From positions 620,001 to 684,000 of the forward strand of contig NC_066590.1 of assembly GCF_905475345.1 (NCBI RefSeq): a stretch of 64,000 nt of DNA. Direction: 5' to 3'. The notes beneath the pieces were generated by a model. The model was not told the DNA's origin. It worked only from the letters and a program-made list of their open reading frames with translations, and ran no database searches. The stretch comes from Vespula vulgaris. Its lineage: Eukaryota; Arthropoda; Insecta; Hymenoptera; Vespidae. The translations under genes were made by a program, and so were the position numbers. Shown piece by piece: positions 25,080 to 37,300 of the stretch (its first letter is position 1; each line of letters begins with the position of its first letter).

Positions 25080-25283
25080 GCAAGAGCAAACTCCAATAAG
25101 TTATCATCCGATTTGTGGATCTGTCTCGCTCGCGTTGATCTTCGCGTAGTATATCTCCTCACAAAGTATATCCGACTTATCAAAATTTCACTCGGTCTCG
25201 ATGGACTACCGGCACTGTCAATAATTGATAATGTTTATGATTTCTTCAGGACAAATGATAAATTCCCAAGAGAAAAAGAATAG
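25080..25283 (+). pseudogene. decayed duplicate of P450 exon 1
   Basis: Translation in this frame (SSDLWICLARVDLRVVYLL, then IRLIKISLGLDGLPAL) aligns over its whole length with exon 1 of the intact P450 850 bases downstream (NLWIYLVASIFF, then IRLVKISLSLDGPPALPLIGN). The proline-rich hinge is degraded: PPALPLIGN has become LPALSIIDN. The position of the donor GGTAAG after the exon is replaced by GATAAA. No initiating Met sits at the equivalent place. I find no counterpart of exons 2-5 before the intact gene starts. It is either a relic of a tandem duplication or a solitary duplicated exon. Confidence 0.75.
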
Positions 25284-25926
25284 ATAAAAAGAAAAATGGT
25301 TTCCATAAATCCATAAATCGGATGATGATTCTTTCCATTGTTGACATTTTCAACGTTATATCAAAGAAAAGAGATAATCTTATTACTCTTTTTTCTCGAA
25401 ACACATATTGCGCCTTATCTTATAAATAATTTAAAACTAGCAAGTACTTACTAATCGCTTTGTTGAAACGTACGTGGGCTCTCGTGTTGTCGATGCTCAA
25501 CGAATATAAAATATCCTGTCGTAAGAGAGAATATATGTGTTGGTTTGAGGATGATGAAACTTATCAAGGTATATTTTTAAAAAGAAAATTAGAGATATTT
25601 TATTATCTAATATGAGTTTTTTAATAGATATCTATTTCACAGTAAATCTTTAGTTCCCTTCAGACTCGATTAGAATCATGAAAATATTCAAGTAATTCTA
25701 TCTCGTTTCAATAAAGGATCAAATTAAAAAATGCTTCTCATTCTAGCACTCGCGAATGCTCGTCGAGTAGTCGAACATCGCCATGGCCTTGAATAATGTA
25801 CAAGTCGTAAGTAATTCATTCCGTTCGTTCTTAATTGTGTTAAAAAAAGAAAGAAAGAGAAATAAGTAGAGTAATAAGTTTGTCTCGTTTTTTTTTTTTT
25901 TTGATATGACACAGTGGAAAGTAGCA

Positions 25927-27741
25927 ATGGACACTAATTTATGGATCTATCTCGTCGCGTCGATCTTCTTTTGCGTTGTATATCTTCTGAGAAATTACAT
26001 TCGACTTGTAAAAATCTCGCTTAGTCTCGATGGACCACCGGCATTGCCACTGATTGGTAACGTCTTTGATTTCTTTAGTCTAAACGGTAAGTCCTAAATA
26101 AAAAAAAAAAAAAAGAAAGAAAAATAGAGAAGGGAAATAATTTCATTTTATCCTAATTCTATGTTTTTTCTTTTCTTAGTTATAAACGAAATAAAAAAAT
26201 ATTCAACGCATAGTATGATCAGAATTTGGGTAACTGTGATACCGTATTTAATGATCATTCAACCTGAAGACATTCAAGCGATACTCAGTAGTTCGAAACA
26301 CACACGTAAGCCTTTTGTTTATTCTCTATTTCGCAATTTTATTGGAAGAGGTTTAATACTAAGCGACGGTGAAACCTCCAAACTACATCGGAATATCCTT
26401 CAAATGGCTTTCAACGTTCATGGACTCGAAAAGTTCACTGAAACCTTTGTTGAGCATGCCCAATATTTGGTATCAACATTACGCGATAACGTTAATGAGG
26501 ACATGAATATCACTAAGTTTATCAACGACATCGTTTATAACATACAAGCCGAAACTATCCTAGGCTTAAAATCGATCAAAGAGAAGAATGGAAAAAACGA
26601 AACGCCCGAGCTTCCCTTCAAAGTGTAAGTTTTACATGTCAATTCATTTCGTTTAATATAAACAAACAATTATTTCTAATATTTCAGAAACGAAATGTTT
26701 GCATGTTATCGTTTGAAGCGACCGTGGCTGTTGTTCGAATCATTATATAAATTGACAAAGAAGTCGAAAATTGATACGCAACAATCAAACCATTATATTG
26801 CCTATTGCTACAATCTTATTAAAAAAATAGAAGAATCTAAGCGGCTACAATCTTCCGTTATGACAAACGATGAGACGAAGATGCAAACGAAAGAAAAGAT
26901 ATCTCTGTTGGAATATATGGTCAATATGAAACAAAAATATTCGTATTTCAATGACGAAGCCATCTTAGACGAATGCAGTACATTTATGTTGGCTGGTTTA
27001 GAATCCGTTAGCACGGCAACGGCATGCACTCTCTTTCTGTTGGCAAATCATCCTGAATGTCAAAAAAAATGCGTTAAAGAGTTGGATGAAATTTTTAACA
27101 ATAGCGCTACTTTAACGATGAAGTCCTTGAAAAAGATGAGATATTTGGAGATGTGTATAAAAGAAACGCTCAGACTTTATCCCATCATACCGTTAATAGC
27201 CAGATGTCTCACTGAGAATATAAAAATTGGTATTAAGCGTTCTTTATAAATCATCATTAGAATCATAAGATAAACGTCTTCTTCGGGTCTCTTTCTTTCT
27301 TTTTTTTTTGTTTCTTTTTTAGGTGATCAAGTGATACCAGCCGGTTCTTCTGTCTTCATCTCACCTTACCTTACGCATCGAATAACGCGATATTATTCAG
27401 ATCCAGAATCTTTTATACCAGAACGTTTTGATACACAAAACTCTAACGAAAAATTGCATCCGTACGCTTATATTCCTTTTAGTGCTGGCCCTAAGAATTG
27501 TATCGGTAAGAAATATCTATATATGACGTTAAAACATTTCCAATTTTCACTACAAATTATTCATCTTCCCACAGGATACAAATTTGCAATGTTAGAAATG
27601 AAAGTGCTCATTAGTTCAATTCTTCGAAATTTTATATTGGAACCCACGGCGAACAAACGGACGTTACTTATTAGATATAGAATGACTATACGAGCGCATG
27701 GTGGTCTTTGGATCAAATTCAGACTACGGGAGGCGATGTAA
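25927..27741 (+). CDS. cytochrome P450, CYP4-like
   Basis: ER-anchored haem monooxygenase. Five exons close in phase: 25927-26086, 26180-26624, 26688-27229, 27323-27505 and 27575-27741, giving 498 residues, a normal P450 length. Landmarks in order: N-terminal membrane anchor (LWIYLVASIFFCVVYLL); proline hinge PPALPLIGN; I-helix with TFMLAGLES, where Glu-Ser holds the acid/alcohol positions; K-helix ExxR in KETLRLYP; PERF; and the haem loop FSAGPKNCIG with the cysteine ligand. Intron 4 splits the haem loop directly after Cys-Ile. A T-rich tract and a possible acceptor (ACAG, 25917) lie just before the start. The ATG at 25906 would then be intronic, which favours 25927. Intron 4 (69 nt) has no stop and is a multiple of three. 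The family call CYP4-like rests on the I-helix and haem-loop context; the subfamily is not assigned. AATAAA occurs at 27788. Confidence 0.92.
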
Positions 27742-28734
27742 TATAAAATAATTTTTATAAAGGAAAACGTACTAACGATGTATAATTAATAAATAATTGC
27801 TCGAGCGAATATTCGGTACATCACATTACCCACTCATACGTTACACTCGATGCATTTTGTTTATAATATATGACGTAGATGTATTATCGTACATATCCAT
27901 ATAAATAAAATTTCTTTTTTCCTAGGAAATATATAATCTTGTAAAATCCTATATTTTCACCCATAGATTAAAATAGAGAACGATTAGAATTATATGAATT
28001 GTGACAATGATATAGATCAGTAGTAAAAGTAGAAAATAGATAAAAAAATCAATAAGATACTCGTTAAGCACGATTGTAAAAAATTTTTTATTTTCTCGAT
28101 ATAGCGGAAAGTAGAAAGATCAATAATCTTTTATATCTATTTTGATCTTTTGTTAATAAATTTCTAAGATAACGTCAATTTATACGTCATAGAATGTATG
28201 AATTAATACGCAAGAAAAACGCTAGATGGCAAAGTGAGTATATTCAGGATGGTGTATATATATAAGGGTTTATAAGGGACACCGTAAATATTACTTTTAA
28301 TTCGTCGCTGATAAGATTGACCGTTTTTGTTGCGTATCGAACGTCAACGAATTAAACCGTGATAATTGGAATACGATATTACACAAGAAGATTATAATAA
28401 TTTAACAGTAGTAACAGTGAATTCATATTCTATTAAAATTTGTCAACGTGACTACATAAACATGGTTTATATATCGAGTGGTAATAATTATAACCTCCAA
28501 TTTTCAATATTGTTTTCAATTAAAGTTGTATCAAATAACGATACATATTTTCAGATGGCAAAATTCATGACTCAGTACCTTGGGGCTTAAAAAAAATTAC
28601 CAATTTCTTTTCATCCATAATATATCTGGTAATAATGTTGTAAGTATTTAATAATACAAATTTTTTAAATTGTTTGCGATGCGTCATCTGTAATCACATA
28701 TTGTTCTTTCGTCAGCTTCAAGACATTATTTGGT
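27742..28734. other. P450 3' UTR and promoter/5' UTR of the next small gene
   Basis: Contains AATAAA at 27788 and about 27905, and a TATA-like stretch (TATATATATAAGGG) near 28255-28270 that could serve the gene at 28735. No coding frame with protein character was found. Confidence 0.4.
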
Positions 28735-28955
28735 ATGGATATAAATAAAAGTGACGGCAAAAGTTCGAAAGATAATAGACCTGGTTTTGGGTAAGAATTA
28801 TATCTTTAAATTAATTACGAGTTACTTAAGTAAGATTATAACTATTTTTATTTCTCAGTCCACCTAAACCTCCAGGCCGGAAACTAGGTAGACTCAGAAA
28901 CATTGACCATAACGTTGACGTTCCCGTAGGAGGTTGCAGCAGTTGTCTACTATAA
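28735..28955 (+). CDS. small 50-residue protein with cysteine-rich C-terminus
   Basis: Two exons close in phase (28735-28790 and 28859-28955; intron 68 nt with GTAAGA donor and TTTCTCAG acceptor). The product is basic and proline/glycine-rich in the middle (GFGPPKPPGRKLGRLR) and ends in GGCSSCLL. No signal peptide or membrane segment is present. The two cysteines near the C-terminus, followed by two leucines, are compatible with palmitoylation. They do not form a canonical four-residue CAAX box, because the nearest cysteines are at -3 and -6. I do not recognise the family. It sits tail-to-tail with Hbs1, whose stop is only 370 bases further on. Support comes from splice phase and a plausible upstream TATA element, not from homology. 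Confidence 0.5.
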
Positions 28956-29324
28956 TAAAATATTTGAATCTACTATGATAAAATAAGATAATGGATAATT
29001 TACTTCTATCAAAGAATTTTTATCGAATTAATATGCTTATTTAAATATTAAAGCTCAGAAATATAATAAATAATTTTTAACATATTCTTCTATGCTATAT
29101 TTAAAATATTACAAATTATTACAAATGGAATACAAAGGTATGTCGTGCAATAACAATAAAAATCAAAACTTTTGTGTAAAATTATAGTATTAAGATTTAT
29201 ACATCTTTTATACATTAAACAAAATAATAATATCATTTTCTGGGTAGAATTTTTATTATATTAAATACAGGATTTTATCTTATGCATAAATGTTGCACCA
29301 AGGAACTAAGTTAATAATTAATAA

Positions 29325-32300
29325 TCATTTAATTTTGGTAATCAACCCGGCTGCGATCGTTGTACCTTCCACTCTTAACATTATCCTACCAAGCTGTTTA
29401 ACATCTTTATACAGTTCCATGCAAACTGGTGTTTGCGTTACGATTTCAATAATTGCACTAGAGTTTTTAGGTAAACAACGCGGTTTTTTTTTTATTACAT
29501 CTCCAGTGCTTTTATGGAGCTGTGCTATCAATTTAGTTATAATACCTGGTTGTACTAAAGATTGCTGATGCATTATTACTGGGAAGCCCTTTGTAATAGG
29601 TACAGCAATAGAGAATATGACTACATGTGCCTGAAAACATGTTGTTACTGGTACAGGATTTTGTGGATTACAAATGATATCACCAACTCCAACATTTTGT
29701 TGGTCAATGCCTGATAATGTCAATGAAATATGATCACCAGCAAAAGCATTTACTATAGATACATCATCTGCTTGTAAACCTAAAGAAATTAATGATTAAA
29801 GTTATTTCTATTGTATTTTTAAATGAAATAATAAGTTATTTTTAAAGTAGTAATTCAAATGAGAGAACCTTTTACAACTGCAACTTCATTTTGCGGCAGC
29901 ACCAAAATTTTATCCCCTACAGCCACCATGCCTGTTTCTACATGACCAGATACACAGAATCCAGACCCAGTACCTTTATATATATCATTTACAGAAAATC
30001 TAAATGGTTTATTAACTGGACGTTCTGGACACTTAAAATTATCAATAACATTTACTAATGTAGGACCAGTATACCTGTAATATAATTTTTTTCTATCATT
30101 TTCCATAAACATTCAAGATAATTGTCATAAAATTGTTATATATAAAATAATATTACCAATTGGAAAGACCTTCAGTTTTCGGTGGCATGACTACATTTTC
30201 TCCCGAAAGTCCACTACAAGGTACAAAAGTGATGGTCTCTCTGTAACCAGCTTGTTTTAAAAAAACGCTCATTTTATCAACAATCTCGTTAAATCTTTCT
30301 TTTGACCAATTCACTGTATCCAATTTGTTAACTACAACAGCTAACTGAGACACTCCTAAAAATTGTAAACTTTTAATATAGTATTAATAATTCTCAGTAC
30401 GATAAAAGTTTGACGATAATTACCTAAGGAACGTAATAACAAAGCATGTTCTCTAGTCTGTCCACCACTATCAAATCCAGTTTCAAATTCACCTCTGGTA
30501 GCATCGACTACGAGCAAGGCAACATCCGCTTGAGTGGCACCAGTGATCATGTTTGGAATAAAATCTTTGTGACCAGGTGCATCCAAAAGAGTAATGCATT
30601 TATTGTCGGTTTCGAATTTAGAATGTCCTACATCCATCGTTATTCCACGTTCCCTAGAAAAAACATATCAATGATATGTATTAATTACTAGAAATACTAT
30701 TTTACTAGAAATACTTTACACGATTCTTCTCTACCTTTCCTCTCCTGTTTCATCTAGCACCCATGCATAAGCAAAGGATTGTTTACCAATTTTTTTACTC
30801 TCTTGTTGATACTTGTGAATTAATCTTGATGGAACTTGTCCCAAGTCACACAAAAGTCGTCCAAGCAAAGTACTCTTTCCTGCGTCAACGTGTCCCACGA
30901 CAACTAGGTGTAATTGTTCTTTATTGTTGCTTCTTTTATCTTTATAAATACGTAAAACATCACGTTTGTCCTCTATAGATTTTGTTTTATAATCTAAATC
31001 AGGTGTAACATGACCGGACATAGGGGATTGACTTCTTAAAGAATCAGTTTCCAAAGAAACTATGTTTTTATCTTGTTTCATATTTTCTTTACGTTTTACA
31101 CTTGGACTGTTCTGTTCAGAACATGGGCTTTGAGAACGTGGAGTTTGAATATGTGGACTCAAATGACCTGTATTTTCTGATCCAGTCACAGTAAACCCTT
31201 TGACAATAGAGCTTGTTCCAGCTGGCACAACTTTTACCATTGAAGATGTACTTATTTGTAATGTTGACTTTGATGACAGTTTATTACCTATTATAATTAT
31301 CTTTTTAAATTAATGTTTTTTTGAGCATATTTAAGAAAATGAGCAGTAGACATATTGACACAAACATATATTTAAATATATTTATAAAATAAATTAAAAA
31401 AGAATAAAATGGAAATTACTTGATCTGTCATATATAAATTAAGTAACAATAAAAATTACAAGTTAATTTTTGTTATCATAAAAATACTCGTACAAAAAGG
31501 CGCCGAAATATAATAACACATTATACCATAAAATATAAATAAATCTAACAATAAAAGATTGATAAATATGGATACAAATAACAAACTTTCGTGAAGTTTA
31601 TAATACATCAAAAGAAAATTTTTTGATTATAATAATTTTGTACAATGTATATTATGATTATTCATCAAAATATGATTAGTCAAATTTATGTACGAGTATA
31701 AGGAGTCGAAAAATCAAATCTTTTGATAGTTTCATATTCCTGTGTCTTACACTTAATAAAAGGTTTCTTTAACTTCCATTTTCTAGTTAAAACTTTTCCA
31801 AGAGTAGAAACAGTTTTCTTTGTGTATGGTAACCTAATATGTATTAAACTATTTAAATTTAAAGTACATTCTACGTTTGCTTCAGAATTTGAATCATTAA
31901 GTGAGTTATTTTTCATCTTGTCTATATATGACAGAGTATCATAGTACAGATTTGTCATTGGTTCTACTTGGCGATTATGCTTTGAATCTGGTATGTGAAT
32001 TTCTTTTAATGCAGCACTTAAATCAATCAACCAATCGTCAGGTGACGGTGTTCTAACACGTTCCGCATTGTGTTCCTTCAGATTTGCTAAATTTACTGAC
32101 TTTTGTTCGGTAAATTCATCGTTAGGATTAGATGCAAGTTTAAAATTAGAAATTCCTTTTCTAAGCGAATCAATTTGTATTTTATCTCGATTAAATTGAT
32201 CTTCGGTTTCGTTACTTGTAATATTTACTGTACTATCTGCATTATTTTCTTTACCAACTTTTAAAGATACTATGCCATGTTCAAAATTCTTCTTATCCTT

Positions 32301-33475
32301 GTTAATATTCAATTTTGGTATGATGAAACCAGAATTTGGAGAAGATTTTGTACAGAGTTCTATTTTGTTATTAGAAATATTAGACTTTTGTAAATGATTT
32401 GCAGTTAAATCAGCCAAAGAACCAAAATGTTGTTTAGAATTACATGAAGCCAACTTTTTTGAATCTGAATGACTAGCTATCATTTCGGCTAAAGATGAAA
32501 AATTATTTTGTTGGTTATTTATATAACTTTTAACTGAAACAGTATTATTTGTAGAGATAGGTACTACGAGCTTTTGTGACAGTGAAAACTTAGCAGTGTC
32601 AAAAGAAGAAGTAGAACCTTACCTTACCAGCAAAGGAAAACGCAAAGCATGAAACAAAAAGAAAATGACTGTCAGAAAAATATCGATCACCTAAATAAAA
32701 AACATCTAAAGTATATAAAATGTACCTGGACAAGGATTCAGACACTCCTTACTACTTTTAGATTGTTCTACAAACATATATATTTTTATTCGCTAGTTAC
32801 GCATCTAAGTATAATTCAGTAAAGTAACTATTACTAAAAAACATACCGGTAATACTTTTTTGAGGTGCCGTTTTCAAAAGTTTGTCTAGTGCTACTTCTG
32901 TATCAAACCCTGATTGGATAATTTCTTCTTCAAGTTTAGATTCAGCTATTGAATCTCCTATAACATTTTTTATAGTTTCTATGCAAGATAATAACTTTGC
33001 TCTTTCTAGCTCAGAAAGATCTAATTTTTTACTTGCAGAAGATGATACTGTACTATCATCTTCATTGTCCTCAACTATATCTGGCTCCATAATAAAGGAA
33101 GCGATATTTTGTTGCTTGCTTCGATCAAACAAAAACTGTTCAGCTGTAATTACAATGTATGTTAATTTCTACGTTAACGATCAATCTTGTAGGCAAAGAA
33201 TAACGAACCACTGGGCGATACACAATAGTCATCTTCTACAGAGTGTCCATATACGTCGTCATAACCATCGTACTCTAAATAGGAAAAAAGAAAAAAAAAT
33301 ACAAATGATTAAACACAAATAACTTACTTTATACCTGCTATTTCGGCTATGTTAGATCAAAATTAAAAATATTTTTGTTCCCCTCTAACAGAAAAAATAC
33401 ATATGTTTCAATATTATAAAAACATGACGTACCATCCGAATAATTCATACATCGAACATCTCGATGACGGGACAT
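29325..33475 (-). CDS. HBS1L: Hbs1, long isoform (ribosome-rescue GTPase)
   Basis: Translational GTPase of the eRF3/EF1A family that pairs with Pelota/Dom34 to dissociate stalled ribosomes (no-go and non-stop decay). Nine exons close in phase: 33433-33475, 33209-33274, 32847-33143, 32726-32767, 30735-31287, 30424-30653, 30157-30355, 29869-30074 and 29325-29779 (696 residues). The N-terminus MSRHRDVR and the YDGYDDVYGHSVEDDYC stretch followed by a small helical domain (exon 3) match the HBS1 N-domain. GTPase motifs: G1 GHVDAGKST, G3 DAPGHKDF, G4 NKLD, G5 region SGLSGEN. Two beta-barrel domains follow, ending TTIAAGLITKIK. Exon 4 is a 42-nt micro-exon (QSKSSKECLNPCP). A second terminal exon lies in the intron between exons 4 and 5, annotated separately. 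The gene is divergent from RNF216, with about 830 bases between the start codons. Confidence 0.96.
31686..33475 (-). CDS. HBS1L: Hbs1 short isoform: SKI7-like protein from alternative terminal exon
   Basis: Exons 1-4 of Hbs1 can splice to 31686-32617 instead of the GTPase exons. Both acceptors begin with GT after a phase-1 donor, so each creates a Gly codon at the junction. The exon is 932 nt, open from the acceptor to a TAA, and the frame is closed by a stop immediately upstream of the acceptor. The predicted protein is 459 residues and lacks the GTPase domain. It contains two similar short motifs (FSSLAEMIASH and FGSLADLTANH) and a basic, conserved-looking tail (STLGKVLTRKWKLKKP). In humans a short HBS1L splice form with its own last exon bridges the cytoplasmic exosome and the SKI complex. 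Position and architecture here match that arrangement. The function is inferred from this correspondence; only the exon structure is seen. Confidence 0.85.
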
Positions 33476-34306
33476 TTTGTGGCGTAGTAAAAACTCGAGT
33501 TAACAGACAAATTACTTTTTACTTGAATCTTTATTATGAATTATCAATTATTATATATGATTGACTAGATTCAATATAATTCGATATTCGTTAAAAGCAC
33601 AAACTAGATAAAAATTGTTGCAACATAATGAAAGGTTAAATTATGACAACTTTTGTTTCCAGATAGCGCTAGCATTGTCGTTTTCCGTGCACTCTAACGG
33701 GTTTACTTCGTATATCTCTTAGCGTTGATCTGATTCGTTGTAATCGAAAGATCGTAAGACAAATAACCAGTTTAATTGTTTGATCTTGGATATGTTTATA
33801 TAAATACGCGTAACTTTCGAATTAGTATAATTGAAACTGATTTTGAAGTATAAAAAATAATGAAATAAAGATAAAGGCTGATTTTACTGAATTTCGATTA
33901 GGCGATACTCGCTTGTCATTACTTATTGTTAATACTGTCCAATCAGAATCCCTTGGACTGAGTTAAGATCTTTCAGATACGGGCTTAGATACTTCCTTAT
34001 TATGTTCTAGAATCCATTTCCTCTCCTGCGCTTTAATATACTGTTGTTGTTTACACTACTAGCAACGGTAGGAGTTCAAACGAACAGAAGGATAAATTTA
34101 TAAGAAACATTTCTCGTTGTCTTGTTAGAATGAAATTTATAACATATATTGAAGTCGTTCATAGACAAAATATTACTAACGATATATAAGAATGAAATGC
34201 TATAATTTATGAGAATTTGTTATGTTTGTGTGAATTTGTACAAAATCGTGGATTCGTTTGTATAGTAAAGAAAGCAGACAAAGTAATAAATATAATCTTT
34301 GTTAAT
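33476..34306. promoter_or_regulatory. shared intergenic region between divergent Hbs1 and RNF216
   Basis: Start codons of the two genes face away from each other across about 830 bases. No TATA box stands out near either gene. The arrangement is compatible with a bidirectional housekeeping promoter. An in-frame upstream ATG for RNF216 lies at 34217. Confidence 0.45.
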
Positions 34307-37300
34307 ATGAATTTTTCGGATTCTGGATTTCAAGAAGTCTGCAAAAAAACAGAACTGTCTACTAATAAAAATAATATATCGATACAAGATGCCGATGAAA
34401 ATATTGAAAAAGAAGTGGAAACTAGTATGGAGTTATCAGATATGATTGAATTTTCAAGTGATTCAGGTGATGAAGACGGTACATACTACATGACTACCGT
34501 TTGGGATATTTCGGATATTGAAACTCGTTCACCTTCTGTGATAACTTCTTCACCACCGTACAACGGAGAAGTTTCTGGTATGGTATCTGATAATATAGAG
34601 ATATTAGAGGAAAATAATAATGATCCAAACAATAATTTAGACTTTAATGAAATTCCTCAAGAATCGAATGGTAGTAGAAATATCGATGAGATATCCAAGG
34701 ATCGAACGGATTATTCGAGAGAATTAAGAAGTCCTATTCCAGGTTGTAGTAAAGATATAAATAATATGGAAAATTCTACAGAAAATAGCATTTATCATAA
34801 GCTGCGTAAAGATGCTACATTAATATCAACACTTTTGCCAGACATAGAGTTTGGATTGATATTGGAAACGCTTAAAAAGAATCAATATGCAAAAAATTAT
34901 TGCGAACTTGCGTTATGGGATTTATTACCTGATAAGAGACCAATGCCACAAGTATCGTCGAAAAGAAAACTAACGGATGATATATGTGAAATTGAACAAA
35001 AAAGATGTATGTCTAAGGAACTTGACATTGTACCTAATGAAGTGCAAACTAATATAGAAATGACTAAAGCATTGTGTGCTGTATCATCAAAAGAAAAAGA
35101 AAATTTTAATATTAAAGAATCTATTAATTCTAAGGTAGAGGAAAAAAAATTAAATGATGCTGAAAGTAAGTCAATTTCTTCAATTAGTCATAGTTCGATA
35201 ATACGCCCAGCAAAGTTAATAGTTCCTAAATGTGTACCTCCATTGCAATCACTATTTATACCAAGTACTAATAATGTGGTCTTAGCTCCTGCTAAATTAA
35301 CGTACGTTAGTAAATATGAAATGAAAGTTACGAGCAATGATAAATCTTTATCCCCTGTAAAGAACTTAATACCGACACAATCTACAAGTAAAATAAATGA
35401 AAATATATCTCGCACAAATATTTTTCCTGATATAAAGGAAACGCAAAATTGTTTGTTAGCTGAAAGTGAAACATGTTTAAAGTCTTTCAAAAATACTAAT
35501 GAAGTTAATGCAGATAATTCTTCAGATCAAGTTACATCTTCTGTTATTTTTCCTATCATAAAAGACACGATTACAAGCGAAGACAACAAAGTATTAATAT
35601 CCAGTCCTGATATTTCTAAACGATCTACAGAGTTTGTGCCTTCTTCAAACAATGATTTGAATGTACCAAGTACTAGTGGAATAACAATATCAAAGCGTGC
35701 TGACATTGCTATGTCAACATTAAATAAATTTAAAGAAAAATCATTAAATATCTTAACAGCAGCTAATATAACAGCTGAAACGTCAAATTTGGAAGTAACG
35801 GAAATGGAGAAACCAAGTTTCTGTGAATCTTCTTCAGTAACAGAAATACAAAATATAAAAGACTCAAAGCTTTCTCCTGAAATGACAAGAATTTATTATA
35901 AACTTTTATCTATATTTCCTGGAGTGAATTCTGATTACATTAAATCGATATGCACGTTCAATGATTCTCAAGAAACAGATGAATCCATATTGCTACACGA
36001 ACTGATTGAACATTTACTTGTATCGGGAGATAAGTATCCGCATGTAAATTTAGAATCAGAAACAAGTGAAGCGGTATGTGATGTAAATGAACAATATGAA
36101 AATATGTTAGGAATATTTCCAGATGCAGATCCGATTTATTTAAGAGATATCGTGACAAATATACACAACAAACCAGAGGAATTGAAAGCATTTGTACAAT
36201 CTAAACTTGAAACTCGTGATTATCCAACACGAGAACAATATTTAGCAAAAAGAAAAATAACTGAGCAGCAAAAACAATATACTACTGACTTTAGAATAGA
36301 CAAATTTTTGGAAATATATCCATGTCCATTTACTCATTTTGAAGATCCAAAAAGACAATGTTCATTTAATTTAATTGCATTTGAGTTTCTCAAGTATTAT
36401 TATAACAAATTAAAGGTATGCTTAATTACATGGAATAATATCAATGTTATAATTATTGCAGCATGAATAACTTTTACTCATTTTCGCAGCTTTCATTTGT
36501 CTTTTAACATTCAAATGTTTTTACAGACCAGTACTATTTTGCTTGTATATGGACATAACAAACACCATTTAACTTTAACAGCAAAGGAATTAGATAAAAT
36601 TAAACCTGAGATGAAAACAAAACGTAAAAGTCTGTACTTACCACCAAAAGATATTCCTCTTTTACAGGAATTCACATTTATACAACATAGATCAGAGATA
36701 CTAGCATATTTAGAAAAATTACAACAGGAAGAAACTATCGAATTTCAGAGACTCAAGGTAAATATCTTTGCGATAATATATTTTCTAGTATGAGTATGTG
36801 TATTCTCTTAATAATTTATATAATAATGTTAATTTATAATTGTATAATAGAAGAGTAACGGTCTTCTTGAATGCCAATGCTGTTTCGACGACGAATGTAT
36901 GCCATCTAAATGTTCCAGTTGTGATAATGGTCATATATTTTGTAATACCTGTATCATAAAAGGTGCTGAACTGAAATTAGCAGAAAGTGAAACACATATC
37001 CATTGCTTTGTAAACTGTACAAGTGAGTTTAGTCTATCAATACTTCAAAAGGTACTTTCTCCAACAACTTTTAGTATATTACTTCGAAAAAGACAAGAAG
37101 CAGAAGTAATGGCAGCCGGATTAGAAGGTTTGATATCTTGTCCATTTTGTCATTTCGCATCTATACCGCCTCCGGAAGATAAAGTTTTTAAATGCTTTAA
37201 TCCCGATTGCATGAAAGAATCTTGTAGGTGAGTATAATTCTTCTATGATATTATTTAAAGTTAGAAGCGTTTTATAGATTTTAATCTATTCATTTTTTAT

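Noticed and set aside
28366..28590. 74-residue plus-strand frame upstream of the small gene
   Set aside because: Starts at TTG, is Asn/Tyr/Ile-rich as random AT-rich DNA is, and lies in the probable 5' UTR.
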